Below, piece after piece: positions 41,175 through 48,861 of a stretch of DNA of 64,000 nucleotides (position 1 is its first letter; the number at the start of each line of letters is the position of its first letter). This DNA is from Pricia antarctica (GTDB lineage Bacteria; Bacteroidota; Bacteroidia; Flavobacteriales; Flavobacteriaceae). The position numbers and the translations under genes are program-made. The stretch is from NCBI RefSeq assembly GCF_900101815.1, contig NZ_FNAO01000004.1, forward strand, positions 434,001 through 498,000. The letters run 5' to 3'. The notes under the pieces were generated by a model that was not told the origin of the DNA, ran no database searches, and saw nothing but the letters and a program-made list of their open reading frames with translations.

Positions 41175-42017
41175 ATGAGAACCGTACTAATACCTACCGA
41201 TTTTTCAAAGAATGCAATGCATGCCATTGATTATGCCTTGAAACTCTACAAATGCGAACGCACCAACTTCTACTTTCTACATGCGTTCGCCGACGAGGTT
41301 TACGGTCCCTTTAAGAAGAGGGATGCATCCTTCGAGGAACAGAATGCTACGGTCAAAAACAATGTGGAAAAAAAGCTGGACGAGCTCGTCGAAACCGTAA
41401 AGCAAAAACAGCAGAATCCGAAACACGCCTTCGAATCCCTTTCGGCCTTCGAATCCCTTGTCGATGCCGTCAACGATTTTGCGAACCAAGTCAATGTGGA
41501 CCTGATTATTATGGGGACACAAGGGAAGACCGCCAGTAAAAACATCACTTTCGGTAGCCATACGGTACAGGTATTCAAATATGTTCAGTGCCCTGTGCTG
41601 GCGATTCCCGAAAACTATGAATACGAACAACCAAAAAAAATACTGTTCCCCACCGATTATATGCTACCCTATAAACGCAGGGAGCTAAAACTATTGAACA
41701 GCCTGGCGTCGGAATTTAAGTCGGAAGTGCACTGCCTATACCTCTCCGATTTCGAGGATTTGAGCCGCAGGCAATTGGATAACAAGCGCTTTTTAAGCGA
41801 ATCACTGCCCGATGCCTATTTATATTTCGAAAGTGCACCAATCAAGAACAAAGCGGAGGCCATTTTGGAAAACATAGCGAGCAATGCCATCGACCTTTTG
41901 GTCATGGTCAATGCCCGGCATTCCTTTTTTGAAGACATGCTGTACCGGTCAACGGTCGATGAGATAGGCCTGCGGCCCAAAATTCCCTTTTTGGTCATGC
42001 AGAACCTGCGGAGATAA
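41175..42017 (+). CDS. Universal stress protein, tandem UspA domains
   Basis: The protein has 280 residues from the ATG at 41175 (MRTVLIPTDFSKNAMHAIDY). An in-frame ATG at 41097 adds 26 residues but lies upstream of the -7 box, so 41175 is preferred; it also matches the family's N-terminus. The nucleotide loop is IMGTQGKTASKNITFGSHTVQVF near 116-138. Domain 2 begins KILFPTDYMLPYKRREL. The next Usp gene starts 18 bases after the stop, so both share the promoter at 41109. Confidence 0.9.
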   Translation: MRTVLIPTDFSKNAMHAIDYALKLYKCERTNFYFLHAFADEVYGPFKKRDASFEEQNATVKNNVEKKLDELVETVKQKQQNPKHAFESLSAFESLVDAVNDFANQVNVDLIIMGTQGKTASKNITFGSHTVQVFKYVQCPVLAIPENYEYEQPKKILFPTDYMLPYKRRELKLLNSLASEFKSEVHCLYLSDFEDLSRRQLDNKRFLSESLPDAYLYFESAPIKNKAEAILENIASNAIDLLVMVNARHSFFEDMLYRSTVDEIGLRPKIPFLVMQNLRR

Positions 42018-42035
42018 CCTATTAAAGTAGCACCG

Positions 42036-42878
42036 ATGAAAAATATACTCTTGCCAACCGATTTCTCCGACAACGCCTGGAACGCCATCTTTACGGCCGT
42101 AAAACTGTACGCCGATGTCGAAAGCCGGTTTTACCTGCTGCATGCCTATGAGCCCAATGCCCTGAACATGCTCGGCAGAAAAGACCAGAAACGCTTAGGA
42201 ACCATCTACGATTCCCTTTCTCAGTATTCCGAACAGGAGCTGGGCAGGGTTCTGGGCTACCTCATCAAGAACCATGGCAATCCAAAACATCGGTTTGAGA
42301 CTGTATCAAAACCAAATACGCTGCAGGATGCCATACTGGAAGTCGTTTCAAAACAAGACATCGACTTAATTGTAATGGGTACACAGGGCGCGACGGGTGC
42401 CAAACAAGTATTCATGGGAAGCAATACCGTTAAGGTCATGAAACTAGTAGAAAATTGCGCCCTGCTAGTGGTGCCTTCGGAGTATAATTTCCAAACATTG
42501 AAAACCGTCGTATTTCCGACCGACTTTATGAAAAAGTATGAAAAGTACCAGCTAAGTCCCCTGACCGAACTGGCCTTGCTCTGGAAGGCCGAAGTTAAGA
42601 TTATGCACGTCGCCGTCGAATATCGTTTTAACGATCAGCAAAAGCTCAATCAAAAGCTTTTAAAAGAACGCTTTGAAGGTTTGGCTCTCGTCTTTCACAA
42701 TCTTGATTTTGAAGGCGACATAGCCCCTACCCTGCAAAGTTTCATTAAAGATGCACAAATAGACCTATTGTCCCTAGTGCGCTACCATCACACTTTTTGG
42801 GAAAAGTTCATCGGCGAGCCCGTGGTCAAAAAAATGGCATTTCATACGGAAGTGCCACTCTTAATTTTACCTGAATAA
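42036..42878 (+). CDS. Universal stress protein, tandem UspA domains
   Basis: The 280-residue protein has domain 1 NILLPTDFSDNAWNAIFTAV with nucleotide loop VMGTQGATGAKQVFMGSNTVKVM (about 111-133), and domain 2 TVVFPTDFMKKYEKYQLSPL. It is the second gene of the transcript from 41109. Its closest relatives in the window are the proteins at 40060, 41175 and 43667. Confidence 0.9.
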   Translation: MKNILLPTDFSDNAWNAIFTAVKLYADVESRFYLLHAYEPNALNMLGRKDQKRLGTIYDSLSQYSEQELGRVLGYLIKNHGNPKHRFETVSKPNTLQDAILEVVSKQDIDLIVMGTQGATGAKQVFMGSNTVKVMKLVENCALLVVPSEYNFQTLKTVVFPTDFMKKYEKYQLSPLTELALLWKAEVKIMHVAVEYRFNDQQKLNQKLLKERFEGLALVFHNLDFEGDIAPTLQSFIKDAQIDLLSLVRYHHTFWEKFIGEPVVKKMAFHTEVPLLILPE

Positions 42879-42928
42879 GTTCCCCTAAAACGAAACCTAA
42901 GAGCATTGATTATATCTTTAAGGGCCCG

Positions 42929-43189
42929 ATGATAAAGAAAGAGGTAGATACTCTGACGGGTGAAGGCGAATTTTTAAAGGATTATTTCACAGACACTGAA
43001 TGTTCTTTCCATACCCTCACCGGACAAAAATTGGATGAGGCCGTACAGTGTTTTAAGAAGGGCAAAAATCTGGATATTCTGGACATGGCCGCCAAAAACC
43101 TGAATTTTTTGAAAGGTATACTTTTCAGGCCTACCGTAGAAAAAATATGCTATCCTACCACGGTTCCGTTTTTGGCGCTGCACAAATAG
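42929..43189 (+). pseudogene. Usp C-terminal half (remnant or mini-Usp)
   Basis: The 86-residue frame matches only the last third of the neighbouring Usp proteins (SFHTLTGQKLDEAVQCFKKG; LDMAAKNLNFLKGILFRPTV; VPFLALHK). It has an ATG, and TATCTTTA (42913-42920) sits just upstream, so a truncated product could be made. There is no palindrome at the expected place. A deletion remnant is the more likely reading. Confidence 0.65.
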
Positions 43190-43249
43190 AAGACCTAGAA
43201 GACCTAGGGCCTATGCGTTTGGTCATAAGGTAAGTTTTGAACTTTGGCC

Positions 43250-43549
43250 TTACATATGTGGTTTTAGAACACCCATAATATCCTTCTTCTGCAAAACTCC
43301 TGACTGCCGCCAAACCTGCTTCCCTTTCTTGAAAAGTAGCATGGTCGGCACTCCCCGCACTTGGTATCGAGAGGCTATCGCCTGGTTTTTGTCCACATCA
43401 ATTTTGACAATCTTTAGCGCATCCCCCATTTCGTCCTTTACCTGTTTTAAGATAGGCGCCAACATTTTGCAGGGGCCGCACCAGTCCGCATAAAAATCTA
43501 CGAGCACCGGGGTCTCCGAAGCTATAATTTCTGAAAAACTACTTTTCAT
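43250..43549 (-). CDS. trxA: Thioredoxin
   Basis: The 99-residue thioredoxin fold has the active site FYADWCGPCKML near residue 20, the conserved Asp of VKIDVDKN near 50, and the cis-Pro of VRGVPTMLLFKKGK near 67. Length is normal for a cytoplasmic thioredoxin. It is divergently transcribed from the Usp gene at 43667. One palindrome between them has a perfect -7 box at the right distance on each strand, placing disulfide reduction in the same regulon. Confidence 0.93.
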   Translation of the reverse strand: MKSSFSEIIASETPVLVDFYADWCGPCKMLAPILKQVKDEMGDALKIVKIDVDKNQAIASRYQVRGVPTMLLFKKGKQVWRQSGVLQKKDIMGVLKPHM

Positions 43550-43569
43550 CCGTATCCCATTTAAAAAAG

Positions 43570-43613
43570 CAAAAATACCAAAAATAGCAATCCGGCGAAC
43601 TGACCAATGTCAT
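43570..43613 (-). promoter_or_regulatory. Stress-regulon promoter of thioredoxin (shared palindrome)
   Basis: The palindrome CTGACCAATGTCAT is at 43600-43613. On the minus strand a perfect -7 box TATTTTTG (43577-43570) follows after 22 bases. Confidence 0.77.
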
Positions 43614-43643
43614 GGTTTTCAAAATTCTTCTCCCTTAGATTTA
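43600..43643 (+). promoter_or_regulatory. Stress-regulon promoter of the Usp gene at 43667 (shared palindrome)
   Basis: This is the same palindrome, read in the plus direction: TAGATTTA (43636-43643) follows after 22 bases. Confidence 0.75.
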
Positions 43644-43666
43644 CCCCATACTAAAAAACAAAGATT

Positions 43667-44503
43667 ATGACACGGATTCTATTGCCCACCGACTTTTCGG
43701 ACAACTCCTTTGAGGCTATCCGGTACGCGCTTTTGGCCTATAGGGACATCCAGTGCACCTTTTATCTCTTACATACTTACACCCCGCCCGTCTATCAAAC
43801 GGAATACCTTATGGGAAGTCCCGGACTGATCGGTCTGGGCGATGTAATGCGCGAAACCTCGATGACACAGTTGGAGAAACTGAAAAGCCGTATGGAAGAC
43901 CAATACGGAAACGACCAGCATACTTTTGTCGTACATACGGTCTTCAACACGCTTTTGGGCGAGATATCGGAAACCGTGGCCAACGAAAGCATAGACCTCA
44001 TCGTGATGGGAACAAAGGGGGCGACGGGTGCCAAGGAAATTCTGTTCGGCACCCATACCGTACACGTTATCAAAAAGGCCAAATGCCCCGTAATTGCGGT
44101 ACCTCCTAAATATGAATACGAAGCACCCATTGAAATATTATTTCCTACGGACTTCGAAATCGAATACGGGAAAGATACTATTTCGCAGGTACTGACTATG
44201 GCCAGACAGCACAAGTCCCGAATCAACGTCATGCATGTCCATACGGGGTACGACTTGAACGCAGCACAGGAAAGGCACAAAGGCCAGCTTGCAAAATTGT
44301 TGGGCAATACTGCATTGTTTCACGAAGTTCCAGACAACGGCATTATCGAAGCGGTCAATGCGTTTCAGGTCAAGAATAAAATAAACCTGTTGGTCATGGT
44401 ACAGAACAAACACACTTTTATGGAGCGGTTATTTATGGAGCCGGTCATCAAAAAAATAGGTTTTCATTTAAGCCTGCCTTTTATGGTGCTTCCACAACTC
44501 TAA
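43667..44503 (+). CDS. Universal stress protein, tandem UspA domains
   Basis: The 278-residue protein has domain 1 RILLPTDFSDNSFEAIRYAL with nucleotide loop VMGTKGATGAKEILFGTHTVHVI (about 111-133), and domain 2 EILFPTDFEIEYGKDTISQV ending LFMEPVIKKIGFHLSLPFMV. A short Usp gene follows immediately (ATG 10 bases, or one base, after the stop depending on start choice), so the two are cotranscribed from 43600. Confidence 0.9.
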   Translation: MTRILLPTDFSDNSFEAIRYALLAYRDIQCTFYLLHTYTPPVYQTEYLMGSPGLIGLGDVMRETSMTQLEKLKSRMEDQYGNDQHTFVVHTVFNTLLGEISETVANESIDLIVMGTKGATGAKEILFGTHTVHVIKKAKCPVIAVPPKYEYEAPIEILFPTDFEIEYGKDTISQVLTMARQHKSRINVMHVHTGYDLNAAQERHKGQLAKLLGNTALFHEVPDNGIIEAVNAFQVKNKINLLVMVQNKHTFMERLFMEPVIKKIGFHLSLPFMVLPQL

Positions 44504-44513
44504 TATGACCGCC

Positions 44514-44900
44514 ATGAAAAACATTTTGGTGGCCACCGATTTTTCGCACGAGGCATACTGCGCGCTTTTCTACGCCACTAAGTTGTTGGCATCGTTGTTC
44601 GATGCCTCGATCCGTATCATGCACATCACAGAGGAGGAAATGTTGAACAGCAAACAGGAATCGAACCAAAAATTGCTTGAGGATTGCCTCAACGCTACGG
44701 TCCACAGTTATCATAAGGTTAGGGAGTTCGACGATAAGGCCCTGGTCATCGAATCTTTTTTGGAGAAACAGCACATCGATCTGTTCGCCATGGTACACCA
44801 CAAACATAGTTTTCTAGAGATGCTGGTCCGCGAACCGGTTATCAACGATATAAGTATTTATGCCGCCATTCCGATGTTGATACTCCCTGAGCAGAACTGA
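44514..44900 (+). CDS. Short single-domain universal stress protein
   Basis: The protein has about 128 residues from MKNILVATDFSHEAYCALFY (an in-frame ATG at 44505 adds three residues). It has one UspA-like fold but no nucleotide loop; its C-terminal block (FAMVHHKHSFLEMLVREPVI, IPMLILPEQN) matches domain 2 of the neighbouring tandem proteins. It therefore looks like a free-standing domain 2, perhaps able to pair with the tandem Usp encoded just upstream. Confidence 0.8.
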   Translation: MKNILVATDFSHEAYCALFYATKLLASLFDASIRIMHITEEEMLNSKQESNQKLLEDCLNATVHSYHKVREFDDKALVIESFLEKQHIDLFAMVHHKHSFLEMLVREPVINDISIYAAIPMLILPEQN

Positions 44901-44940
44901 CCATTGTCATAGGTGGCGCATCCCACCCAAATTATCTTTG
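44897..44940 (+). promoter_or_regulatory. Stress-regulon promoter of the MscS/nuclease/RNase operon
   Basis: CTGACCATTGTCAT (44897-44910) overlaps the stop of the short Usp gene. A perfect -7 box TATCTTTG (44933-44940) follows after 22 bases. It heads a run of four genes to 48647. Confidence 0.76.
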
Positions 44941-44963
44941 CACAGAAACCTGAACTCAATACC

Positions 44964-45017
44964 ATGGACAAAAGAATATTGAATTTAAATTGCGTTGAAG
45001 ATAAAATCCTTAAATAA
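44964..45017 (+). CDS. Possible 17-residue leader peptide
   Basis: ATG to TAA encodes MDKRILNLNCVEDKILK, starting about 17 bases after the predicted transcription start and ending 7 bases before the next gene. It could be a leader peptide or chance. No attenuator-type hairpin is obvious. Confidence 0.2.
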   Translation: MDKRILNLNCVEDKILK

Positions 45018-45024
45018 GTAAATT

Positions 45025-45438
45025 ATGAAACAGATAGGTATTTGGCTGGATAAACAACAGGCCCACATCGTTCGTTTGCACGACGCAGGAGAAACACTAG
45101 AAACAATCCGCTCCGAGGTGGAATTTTTTAACCGAAAAGGGTCTTCGGGATCAAGGGTCAAATGGGGCGGTACGCAGGATATCAGCCACGAAAGCACTTA
45201 TCTTGAAAAGGAAAAGCATCAATTAAAGGCCTATTTCAATCAGTTGGCCGATGCTATCACCGATGCCGATGTTATAGCCCTCTTCGGGCCTGCCGATACG
45301 AACGAAAAATTCAGGGCTGCCTTGATGGCCGATCATAAAGCCTTGGCCGCTAAGGTAAAGACAGTTGAAAAAGCAGACAGCATGACAGAAAATCAGGTGA
45401 AGGCCTTGGTGCGGGACTATTTTCGGGACAAGAAGTAG
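45025..45438 (+). CDS. eRF1-domain-1-like hypothetical protein
   Basis: The 137-residue soluble protein begins KQIGIWLDKQQAHIVRLHDA, a strand-turn-strand pattern like the N-terminal domain of eRF1-type and related stress proteins. SGSRVKWGGTQDISHESTYL and YFNQLADAITDADVIALFGP follow. In Bacteroidota it is a conserved companion of Usp clusters, as far as I know, without experimental function. It is first in the transcript that continues into MscS, 87 bases away. Confidence 0.65.
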   Translation: MKQIGIWLDKQQAHIVRLHDAGETLETIRSEVEFFNRKGSSGSRVKWGGTQDISHESTYLEKEKHQLKAYFNQLADAITDADVIALFGPADTNEKFRAALMADHKALAAKVKTVEKADSMTENQVKALVRDYFRDKK

Positions 45439-45525
45439 TCCTTTCGACATCCGAAAAACTAGGGATTGAAAGTTTACCTCGGTGGTCTTTCGTTTCCAAA
45501 CCGGCCGCCTCTGCAAATCTAAACT

Positions 45526-46422
45526 ATGGACGAACTACTCGATTTTTTTAACCACGACATGGTGGTAAAGGCGGCAAAGCTTTTATTATGGATACTGTTC
45601 ATTATCATATCTATACGTTTATTGCGAAAATTGCTTAAACGGCGCATAGCCGATACAAGTATTCGGTACAAGGCCCAGAAGGGGGTCGAGGTCGTAGGCT
45701 ATGTACTGATCGGCCTATTGATCCTCGTTTCTTTTACGCTCGAGAATGTTCAAGACTACACCATCATCATCGGCCTTTTTACGGCAGGCATCACTTTTAC
45801 TTTACAGGAACTTATCTTGAGCATCGCCGGCTCGTTCTACATCTTTTTCGTACGGGTCTACGAACCGGGAGACCGTATAGAGATCAATGGTATCAAAGGC
45901 GATGTCATCGATATTGACAGCATCTATACCACGATCATGGAAATGGGCGAATGGGTCAGTAGCGATAACTATTCAGGTAGGATTGTTAAAATTAGCAATG
46001 CTTTCGTCTTCAAAGGGCCTATTAAAAACTATTCCATGGATTTCCCATTTGTGTGGGACGAACTGAACGTACTTATTACCTACGGCTCCGATGTTGAACT
46101 GGGCAAAAAAATAGTGCTGGATGAAGCAACGGAACTCTTATCGGACTATACCGAAGATTCCATGGCCAAATGGTCAGCCATGGTCGAACGGTATTACATC
46201 GAAAATGCCACCATCGCTCCGACCGTGGCCATCAACCTTACCGATAACTGGATAGCCTTAAACCTTCGCTATATATCGGACTATAAGCTACGACGTGGTA
46301 CAAAACACCAATTGTTCGAACGCATCGAGCAGGCCGTCTTACTGACCGAGGGAAAGGTAACTCTGGCATCCAACACTTTGCAATTATTGAAAATACCGGA
46401 AGTCGACGTACATCTAAAATGA
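45526..46422 (+). CDS. MscS-family mechanosensitive channel
   Basis: The 298-residue protein has membrane helices near residues 12-35, 50-75 and 80-110; the last, pore-lining one is Gly/Ala-spaced (IIIGLFTAGITFTLQELILS). The MscS beta domain follows (VYEPGDRIEINGIKGDVIDI near 120-145) with KNYSMDFPFVWDEL and an alpha/beta C-terminal domain. It releases solutes at low osmolarity. It lies in the run 45025-48647; the next gene begins 4 bases after its stop. Confidence 0.88.
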   Translation: MDELLDFFNHDMVVKAAKLLLWILFIIISIRLLRKLLKRRIADTSIRYKAQKGVEVVGYVLIGLLILVSFTLENVQDYTIIIGLFTAGITFTLQELILSIAGSFYIFFVRVYEPGDRIEINGIKGDVIDIDSIYTTIMEMGEWVSSDNYSGRIVKISNAFVFKGPIKNYSMDFPFVWDELNVLITYGSDVELGKKIVLDEATELLSDYTEDSMAKWSAMVERYYIENATIAPTVAINLTDNWIALNLRYISDYKLRRGTKHQLFERIEQAVLLTEGKVTLASNTLQLLKIPEVDVHLK

Positions 46423-46426
46423 TAGT

Positions 46427-47272
46427 TTGAAAAAAGAAAAGGACATTGAAGTTATAAAATCCTCGGGGGAAAAGGCAAGATTTTCCTTGGACAAATTACG
46501 CAATTCACTAAAGCACAGTGGTGCTGACCACAATTTGGTGGAACAGATCGTTGAAAAGGTCAAAGAAGAGCTTTTCGAAGGCATATCTACCCATGAAATC
46601 TACAACAGGGCCTATGCTATTTTGAAAAAGAACAAATCGGTCTTCGCTTCAAAATATAAACTGAAAAAAGCGATTTATGAGTTGGGGCCTACCGGATTCC
46701 CGTTCGAACGCTTTGTGGCGGCCATTCTGGAATACTCGGGTTACGTTGCCCATGTGAACGAAATCTTGAATGGCATCTGTGTGACCCATGAAATCGACGT
46801 GCTAGCGGAAAAAAACGGGTCGGTAACGGTCATCGAATGTAAATTTCATTCGGAAGAAGGGCGTAACTGCAATGTCAAAATTCCGTTGTACATCCACTCC
46901 CGATACAACGATGTGAAAGCACATTGGGCGACAAAAATAACGGAAACCAAAACAATGGAGGCCGGATGGGTAGTAACCAATACCCGTTTTACGGAAGATG
47001 CCATCAAATACGGAAAATGTGCCGGACTGTATCTCTTGAGTTGGGACTATCCCCTAAACGATGGTCTCAAAGACCGCATCGACAGGCTCGGCCTTTATCC
47101 TGTTACCGTATCCACTTTATTAAGCACACGCGAAAAGCAATTTTTGTTGAGTAGGGATGTGGTACTCTGCCGGCAACTTTTGAAGGACAAATTCTTCTTA
47201 GACCATTTGGGGATCTCCCAAGACAGAAAAGAAAAAATTCTCGGAGAAATTGGGCAACTCTTTAACCATTAG
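46427..47272 (+). CDS. ATP-cone protein fused to a restriction-endonuclease-like (Mrr/PD-(D/E)xK) domain
   Basis: The 281-residue protein starts at a TTG 4 bases after mscS. An ATP-cone domain (about 1-90; VIKSSGEKARFSLDKLRNSL, GISTHEIYNRAYAILK) is followed by a PD-(D/E)xK nuclease-like domain (about 95-215) with EIDVLAEKNGSVTVIECKFH, which supplies the Asp and the Glu-x-Lys catalytic set. ATP-cones sense nucleotide level in ribonucleotide reductases and NrdR, so this could be an ATP/dATP-gated nuclease. The target is unknown. No methyltransferase is adjacent, so a classical restriction role is unlikely. Confidence 0.8.
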   Translation: MKKEKDIEVIKSSGEKARFSLDKLRNSLKHSGADHNLVEQIVEKVKEELFEGISTHEIYNRAYAILKKNKSVFASKYKLKKAIYELGPTGFPFERFVAAILEYSGYVAHVNEILNGICVTHEIDVLAEKNGSVTVIECKFHSEEGRNCNVKIPLYIHSRYNDVKAHWATKITETKTMEAGWVVTNTRFTEDAIKYGKCAGLYLLSWDYPLNDGLKDRIDRLGLYPVTVSTLLSTREKQFLLSRDVVLCRQLLKDKFFLDHLGISQDRKEKILGEIGQLFNH

Positions 47273-47276
47273 ATAT

Positions 47277-48647
47277 ATGGACACTATCAAAGTACACTTT
47301 TTGGGCGCCTCGGGAACCGTGACCGGATCCAAGTTCTATCTGGAAACCCCGGAACTGAACATTATGGTAGACTGTGGGATGTTCCAAGGCCTAAAGGAAC
47401 TTCGTCAGCTCAACTGGCAATCCCTGCCCCTTGATGCCTCCAAAATCGATTTCGTATTGCTGACCCACGGCCATTTAGACCATACCGGATACCTGCCGAG
47501 ACTGGTTAAAGAAGGATTTCATGGCAAAATCATTGCAACCGCCCCTACCCTGGCGATAACCCGTATCATTTTGTTGGATAGCGCCAAAATACACGAGGAG
47601 GAAGCCGAACGAGCCAATAATGAGGGCTATAGCAAACACCATCCAGCAGTAGCCTTCTATACAATAAAGGAAGCCGAACGAGCCATCGACCTGTTCCAAT
47701 CCCAAGTGAAGGATGAATGGATAGGGCTATCGGAGCACATCCGGTTTAAATTCAGGTACAACGGCCATATCATCGGGGCGACGTTCATAGAACTGGAAAT
47801 CTTCGGGAAACTATTCGTTTTTTCAGGCGATATCGGGCGACAGAACGATACACTTTTGGCTCCGCCCGAATATCCCCAATGGGCCGACTATCTTTTTGTG
47901 GAAAGTACATACGGCAACAAGCTACATCCCGAAGAAGACGTAGAACAAAAAATAATTGATTTGGTCAACAGAACCATCAAAGAACGGGGCAGCCTGATCA
48001 TTCCTTCCTTTGCGGTCGAGCGGCTGCAATCGTTGATGTACCTTCTTTGGCAGCTGTACAAGAAAAACAAAATCCCCAATATTCCCATCTTCATCGATAG
48101 CCCCATGGGCAATAATGTACTGTCCGTTTTCGAAAGTTTTCCCGCTTGGCACGAACTCCCGATGAAAGAATATCAAGCGATGTGCGATCATTTCAACATC
48201 ATATCATCCTTCGCCGATACTTGGAAAACCATAGACGACCTCAGACCTAAAATCGTAATCGCCGGCAGCGGAATGGTTACCGGGGGCCGGGTCTTGACCT
48301 ATCTAAAGCAACTGATAGACAAGACCGCCACTACGGTACTCATTGTTGGCTATCAGGCCGAAGGCACCAGAGGAAGACAGCTTCTGGAAGGGGCACATGA
48401 GCTTAAACTATTCGGAAAATACGAGCCCGTCAATGCGAAAATCGAACACTTGGAAAGTCTCTCAGCACACGCCGACCAAAAAGAGCTATTGCAATGGTTA
48501 AAAGAAATAAAGAATATCCCCGAAAAGGTGTTCCTGATTCATGGCGAACCAACTGCCCTAGATGCTTTTAAGGTAAAAATCAGGGATGTATATGGCTGGA
48601 AGGCACATATCCCCAAATTGAACGAAACCACCGAATGGACACTGTGA
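47277..48647 (+). CDS. Metallo-beta-lactamase/beta-CASP RNase-like protein
   Basis: The protein has 456 residues from the ATG at 47277, 4 bases after the previous stop; an earlier in-frame ATG at 47250 overlaps that gene and adds residues unlike the family. Motifs: FLGASGTVTGSKF at the N-terminus, the zinc set THGHLDHTGYLPRL near residue 62, SGDIGR near 182, then the beta-CASP insert (FVESTYGN; IIPSFAVERLQSLMY; IVIAGSGMVTGGRVL; HADQKELLQW; FLIHGEP). These are CPSF-like 5'-exo or endoribonucleases. Cotranscription with an ATP-sensing nuclease suggests RNA turnover under stress. Confidence 0.9.
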   Translation: MDTIKVHFLGASGTVTGSKFYLETPELNIMVDCGMFQGLKELRQLNWQSLPLDASKIDFVLLTHGHLDHTGYLPRLVKEGFHGKIIATAPTLAITRIILLDSAKIHEEEAERANNEGYSKHHPAVAFYTIKEAERAIDLFQSQVKDEWIGLSEHIRFKFRYNGHIIGATFIELEIFGKLFVFSGDIGRQNDTLLAPPEYPQWADYLFVESTYGNKLHPEEDVEQKIIDLVNRTIKERGSLIIPSFAVERLQSLMYLLWQLYKKNKIPNIPIFIDSPMGNNVLSVFESFPAWHELPMKEYQAMCDHFNIISSFADTWKTIDDLRPKIVIAGSGMVTGGRVLTYLKQLIDKTATTVLIVGYQAEGTRGRQLLEGAHELKLFGKYEPVNAKIEHLESLSAHADQKELLQWLKEIKNIPEKVFLIHGEPTALDAFKVKIRDVYGWKAHIPKLNETTEWTL

Positions 48648-48662
48648 TATAAAAGTCACGGG

Positions 48663-48706
48663 ATGATAAATATCCTTGCCGCTCTCTCACCTGAATAGTT
48701 GATTTG
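48663..48706 (+). promoter_or_regulatory. Weak candidate stress-regulon promoter
   Basis: ATGATAAATATCCT (48663-48676, one mismatch in the right half-site) is followed after 22 bases by TTGATTTG. Downstream is only a very short frame, then the stronger promoter at 48782. It may be a decayed copy. Confidence 0.3.
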
Positions 48707-48781
48707 AACAATGACTATAAAAGTCGGCATGGAAAAGAAAAAAATGGCATCTTGAGAAAATGCAAAGCGCAACATAGCCAA

Positions 48782-48825
48782 CTGATCAATGTCATTTTTC
48801 TTTTCGCCTACTTCGTTTACCTTTA
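48782..48825 (+). promoter_or_regulatory. Stress-regulon promoter
   Basis: CTGATCAATGTCAT is at 48782-48795. A -7 box TACCTTTA (48818-48825) follows after 22 bases. It drives the genes at 48862 and 49416. Confidence 0.74.
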
Positions 48826-48861
48826 TACGCTATTCCATAAAGAACCTAAAATAGTACACCA

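Noticed and set aside
43795-44307. 170-residue minus-strand ORF opposite a Usp gene
   Set aside because: Antisense shadow of a well-supported universal stress protein.
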